From Leptospira montravelensis (GTDB lineage: Bacteria > Spirochaetota > Leptospiria > Leptospirales > Leptospiraceae), in assembly GCF_004770045.1 (NCBI RefSeq), contig NZ_RQFO01000013.1:1-8961 (forward strand): a DNA stretch of 8,961 nucleotides, read 5' to 3'. A program made the translations under genes and the position numbers. Within the stretch, counting starts at the first letter, position 1. The number at the start of each line of letters is the position of its first letter. The notes under the pieces were generated by a model that searched no databases, was not told where the DNA came from, and saw only the letters and a program-made list of their open reading frames with translations. Positions 7,158-8,961 of this stretch are shown in pieces.

Positions 7158-7877
7158 ATGAAATTAGTAAAATTAATTCTTATCACAGCAGCTCTTACAA
7201 CAAATTTAAATGCTCAAGAGGCAGAATTTGAAAAATTAGAAAAAATAACTTCAATGGGAAATCTAGAAAACTTTATAACATTCTATTACACAAGCCCTAA
7301 ACCAAAACTAGTTCCCAATGCAATACTATTCATTCGTGACAAAAATCTTACCTCTAATTCTAACTTAGAAAGACATTTTGTACCTTTTTTTGGTGAAGTT
7401 TTCAAGAACAACGAAGAGAATATTCCAATTTGGTTCGAATCTTTAAGTAAGTTATCTGACGACGATATTTATATATTTTCACAAGCTTTACTTTGGAGTG
7501 ATTCAAAGTATTCAAAATTAACTATAGAGAATCTTCTAAAAAAGACAAAAAATAAAGAACTTATCAATTCTATTAATAATATTTCAAATGAAATGAAACC
7601 AATAAACCTCCTAGAGGCAGATATCTCTTCTGCCGAACAACTTGACATGCTTTGGAACTCCTTCTTTGCTACTGGTAATGAAAAATTTATTGAAAAAATT
7701 TTATTAACAAGTGAAATTGCTAATAAACCTTTAAATCAAATAATAATTTCTCAAACTGCACGATGGTCAATTAAAGCAAACTCAAAAATTCATACTAAAG
7801 TTCGTGATTTTTGTAACAAAAATAAAAAGAATTACAGCGAGAATATAAACTTATTCTTACAATCTATTAGTGAATAA
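7158..7877 (+). CDS. Exported helical protein of unknown function (cassette E)
   Basis: This 239-residue protein starts with a Sec signal peptide: Lys2/Lys5, hydrophobic core 6-15 and a likely signal peptidase I cut after NLNA, before Gln20. The mature part appears entirely alpha-helical, with repeated Leu/Ile-rich helices (roughly 25-45, 55-70, 90-125 and 155-200) that recall helical-repeat scaffolds, but no repeat consensus can be named. It has a single Cys near the C-terminus (residue 218) and no lipobox, so it is probably periplasmic. The start is well supported: TTAAGGA ends six bases before the ATG. It is the only gene of its cassette, and its stop lies 11 bases before the R'' box. The family is not recognised. 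Confidence 0.82.
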   Translation: MKLVKLILITAALTTNLNAQEAEFEKLEKITSMGNLENFITFYYTSPKPKLVPNAILFIRDKNLTSNSNLERHFVPFFGEVFKNNEENIPIWFESLSKLSDDDIYIFSQALLWSDSKYSKLTIENLLKKTKNKELINSINNISNEMKPINLLEADISSAEQLDMLWNSFFATGNEKFIEKILLTSEIANKPLNQIIISQTARWSIKANSKIHTKVRDFCNKNKKNYSENINLFLQSISE

Positions 7878-7887
7878 TATACAACTT

Positions 7888-8052
7888 CGCATAACAGCGA
7901 CTTAACGCTACGCTTCGGGACAAGCCCTCGCTCGGGCTAAAGCCACATTCCTCTTCTGTCACTCGCTTGCATACGCAAGCTACGTGCCAGTCCCTAACGT
8001 CCCGTTCGGGACTCAGGGTCGAGGAACGTCGTTAAGTCTAGTTCGTTATACG
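7888..8052 (+). repeat. attC-like recombination site 6
   Basis: R'' GCATAAC is at 7889-7895, AGC at 7896-7898, L'' GACTTAACG at 7899-7907, L' CGTTAAGTC at 8030-8038, spacer TAGTTC at 8039-8044 and R' GTTATAC at 8045-8051. L arms pair perfectly. The centre has GGG-ACAAG-CCC, CTTGC/GCAAG and GTCCCG-TT-CGGGAC hairpins. R' is the GTTATAC variant of cassette F. Confidence 0.92.
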
Positions 8053-8088
8053 CAACTGCTTAAATTTTAACATAAAAAGGAAAACAAA

Positions 8089-8637
8089 ATGAAACAAAGA
8101 ATCTTTGGAGTAATTATTTTATTACTCATATTAAATAATGGGATTAACCCAAACGACTTAAAACAGATAGAAAAGTTTGATGAAGAAGAATATAAATTAG
8201 TTTTTACAGATTCTAATGATACTAACTCTATTAAAGAATTTTTAAGAAACAAAGACAAATTAGAAAAATGGGATAGAATGATCACCAGATTTAATTGGAA
8301 GAATGTTTCAACAATAAAGGAAATCTTACCTATTTATCTCGAAAAAGTTATTACACCAAACTCTATTAGAAAACCTAATATTCTTAAAAACAGTAACACT
8401 ACACATAAAGAAGATTTTATCTTTGAATTTTTCCTTTCTACTGGAAACGGAGATTATATTGAATATAATTTGCATCGTATGATTACAACAAATGACGATA
8501 AAGTTGAATCGTTCATTTTTGCAATCAAACTACCTCTCACAGGTACAAAAGAAGTTGATCAAGAAAACATTAGAAACATCTTAGAACCTAATCGTCCAAA
8601 ATGGATTGCTGAAATTCAAAAAATTAATATTAATTAA
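8089..8637 (+). CDS. Small exported protein of unknown function (cassette F)
   Basis: This 182-residue protein starts with a basic residue pair (Gln3-Arg4 after Lys2) and a hydrophobic core at 5-15, followed by NNGINPND. This is a secretion signal or an uncleaved anchor; there is no lipobox Cys. The rest is charged, with many Lys, Glu and Asp, and is likely mixed alpha/beta; residues 100-150 contain alternating hydrophobic positions that may be strands. It has no cysteines and no recognised motif. The start is supported by AAAAGGA about seven bases before the ATG. It is the only gene of its cassette. Its function is unknown. Confidence 0.8.
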   Translation: MKQRIFGVIILLLILNNGINPNDLKQIEKFDEEEYKLVFTDSNDTNSIKEFLRNKDKLEKWDRMITRFNWKNVSTIKEILPIYLEKVITPNSIRKPNILKNSNTTHKEDFIFEFFLSTGNGDYIEYNLHRMITTNDDKVESFIFAIKLPLTGTKEVDQENIRNILEPNRPKWIAEIQKININ

Positions 8638-8645
8638 TTCTGCTT

Positions 8646-8675
8646 AGTATATATCATTTGTTTTTGTGATATACT
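8646..8675 (+). terminator. Weak AT-rich hairpin after the cassette F gene, possible terminator
   Basis: TATATCA at 8650-8656 and TGATATA at 8667-8673 form a perfect 7-bp stem with a 10-base T-rich loop, extended by AG/CT after a small bulge, and followed by GTTTT. The stem is almost all A-T pairs, so termination strength is doubtful. Confidence 0.25.
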
Positions 8676-8737
8676 GTTTTGACCTTCTATAAACCAAAAG
8701 AAAAATAAGAAAAAGATACTGTGACCAATCGCAGCTG

Positions 8738-8901
8738 CGTATAACAGCATCTTCCCGCTACGTTTCGGGACAAGCCCTCACTCGGCCTTCGGCAAATTCC
8801 CTTCCGTCACGCTTCTTGCTCCGCAAGAAGGCGCGCCGACGCTAACGCCTCCTACAGAGGCTCAGCTACAGGGAACTTCGGGAAGACTAGTTCGTTATAC
8901 G
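8738..8901 (+). repeat. attC-like recombination site 7 (type B centre)
   Basis: R'' GTATAAC is at 8739-8745, AGC at 8746-8748, L'' ATCTTCCCG at 8749-8757, L' CGGGAAGAC at 8879-8887, spacer TAGTTC at 8888-8893 and R' GTTATAC at 8894-8900. L arms pair at 8 of 9 positions, with an A-C opposition at the outermost one. R'' matches the 5' end of its own cassette F. The right half of the centre is shared with site 3: CTTCTTGC/GCAAGAAG and GCCTC-CTACA-GAGGC, with AAC and TC beside the last hairpin. Confidence 0.92.
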
Positions 8902-8938
8902 ACAGTCAGCAGATGTTTTCCTGAAAGTAAGAGTAATA

Positions 8939-8961
8939 ATGAAGAAATATCTAACTATTTA
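8939..8961 (+). CDS. Start of the cassette G gene (partial, runs off the window)
   Basis: An ATG 38 bases after R' of site 7 opens a frame reading MKKYLTI to the window end. AAGAG ends five bases before it. The position matches that of the other cassette genes, and the Lys-rich start followed by hydrophobic residues would fit another signal peptide, but only seven codons are visible. An upstream ATG at 8913 hits a stop after three codons. Confidence 0.5.

Larger units (their letters stand above)
1..8961 (+). mobile_element. Integron gene-cassette array (internal segment, no integrase in window)
   Basis: Seven attC-like repeats separate short blocks of same-strand genes. Taking the standard integron crossover G^TT in R', the cassettes are A 152-1136, B 1137-4751, C 4752-5968, D 5969-7116, E 7117-8045, F 8046-8894 and G 8895 onward. 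In every complete cassette the coding sequence begins within 22-49 bases of the R' box. In five of six it ends within about 105 bases of R''. This is the usual compact cassette form. The repeats are visibly GC-rich while the genes are AT-rich. Each cassette's first bases are complementary to its own R'' region, including the rare variants GTTAAGC/GCTTAAC (cassette C) and GTTATAC/GTATAAC (cassette F). No intI or attI is present, so integrase-linked versus orphan status cannot be decided here. All cassettes share one orientation. Confidence 0.88.

Noticed and set aside
8067..8285. Minus-strand open frame opposite the cassette F gene
   Set aside because: Antisense to a gene with a good ribosome site and signal sequence; no independent support.
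1..8961. CRISPR array, REP/BIME elements or insertion sequence ends as explanation for the repeats
   Set aside because: Spacing of about 0.7-3.5 kb with genes between excludes CRISPR. No transposase and no target duplications are seen, and the covarying L boxes with cassette-end complementarity fit attC and not REP elements.
1..8961. Structural RNA genes or riboswitches made of the GC-rich repeats
   Set aside because: The junction pattern, in which a repeat's R' matches the next cassette and its R'' matches the previous one, requires DNA recombination. No tRNA or rRNA signature was seen. A secondary role as RNA structure between cassettes is not excluded.

Overview
The window is a stretch of integron gene-cassette array. 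AT-rich genes, all on the + strand, alternate with GC-rich, strongly structured repeats of about 165 bp. Seven repeats are present (the first lacks its left edge), bounding six complete cassettes and the start of a seventh. Each repeat has the layout of an attC site: R'' (GCATAAC or variant), the spacer AGC, an L'' arm, a branched centre, an L' arm, a TAGTTC-like spacer and R' (GTTATGC or variant). L'' and L' change together from repeat to repeat. The two ends of each cassette are complementary to each other over 15-20 bp in a cassette-specific way, as expected if the ends meet in one attC stem when the cassette is circular. No integrase gene or attI site is visible, so this is an internal part of a chromosomal array or a cluster of attC sites lacking an integrase.

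Layout. Cassette A (152-1136) holds a membrane-anchored protein of unknown function. Cassette B (1137-4751) holds hamA and hamB, a complete-looking Hachiman anti-phage system: a DUF1837/PD-(D/E)XK nuclease plus an SF2 helicase. Cassette C (4752-5968) encodes a Cys-rich lipoprotein with a bacterial SH3 domain. Cassette D (5969-7116) encodes two overlapping putative lipoproteins. Cassette E (7117-8045) encodes an exported all-helical protein, and cassette F (8046-8894) a small exported protein. Cassette G starts at 8895 and runs off the window, with a start codon at 8939.

Organism. The AT-rich coding sequence, the number of lipoproteins, a relaxed lipobox with Asn before the Cys, and the SH3b lipoprotein suggest a spirochaete, perhaps Leptospiraceae. 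This is inference from style, not a sequence match.

How it works together. The genes do not form one pathway. Integron cassettes are independently mobile and normally read by an outside promoter; the leaders here are 22-49 bases and show no convincing promoter. Points of most interest are the defence system packaged as one cassette, the very large branched attC with covarying arms, the long cassette-end complementarity with a wobble at a fixed position, and the fact that nearly all mismatches in the outer stem become G-T pairs on the bottom strand, the strand known to be recombined in integrons.
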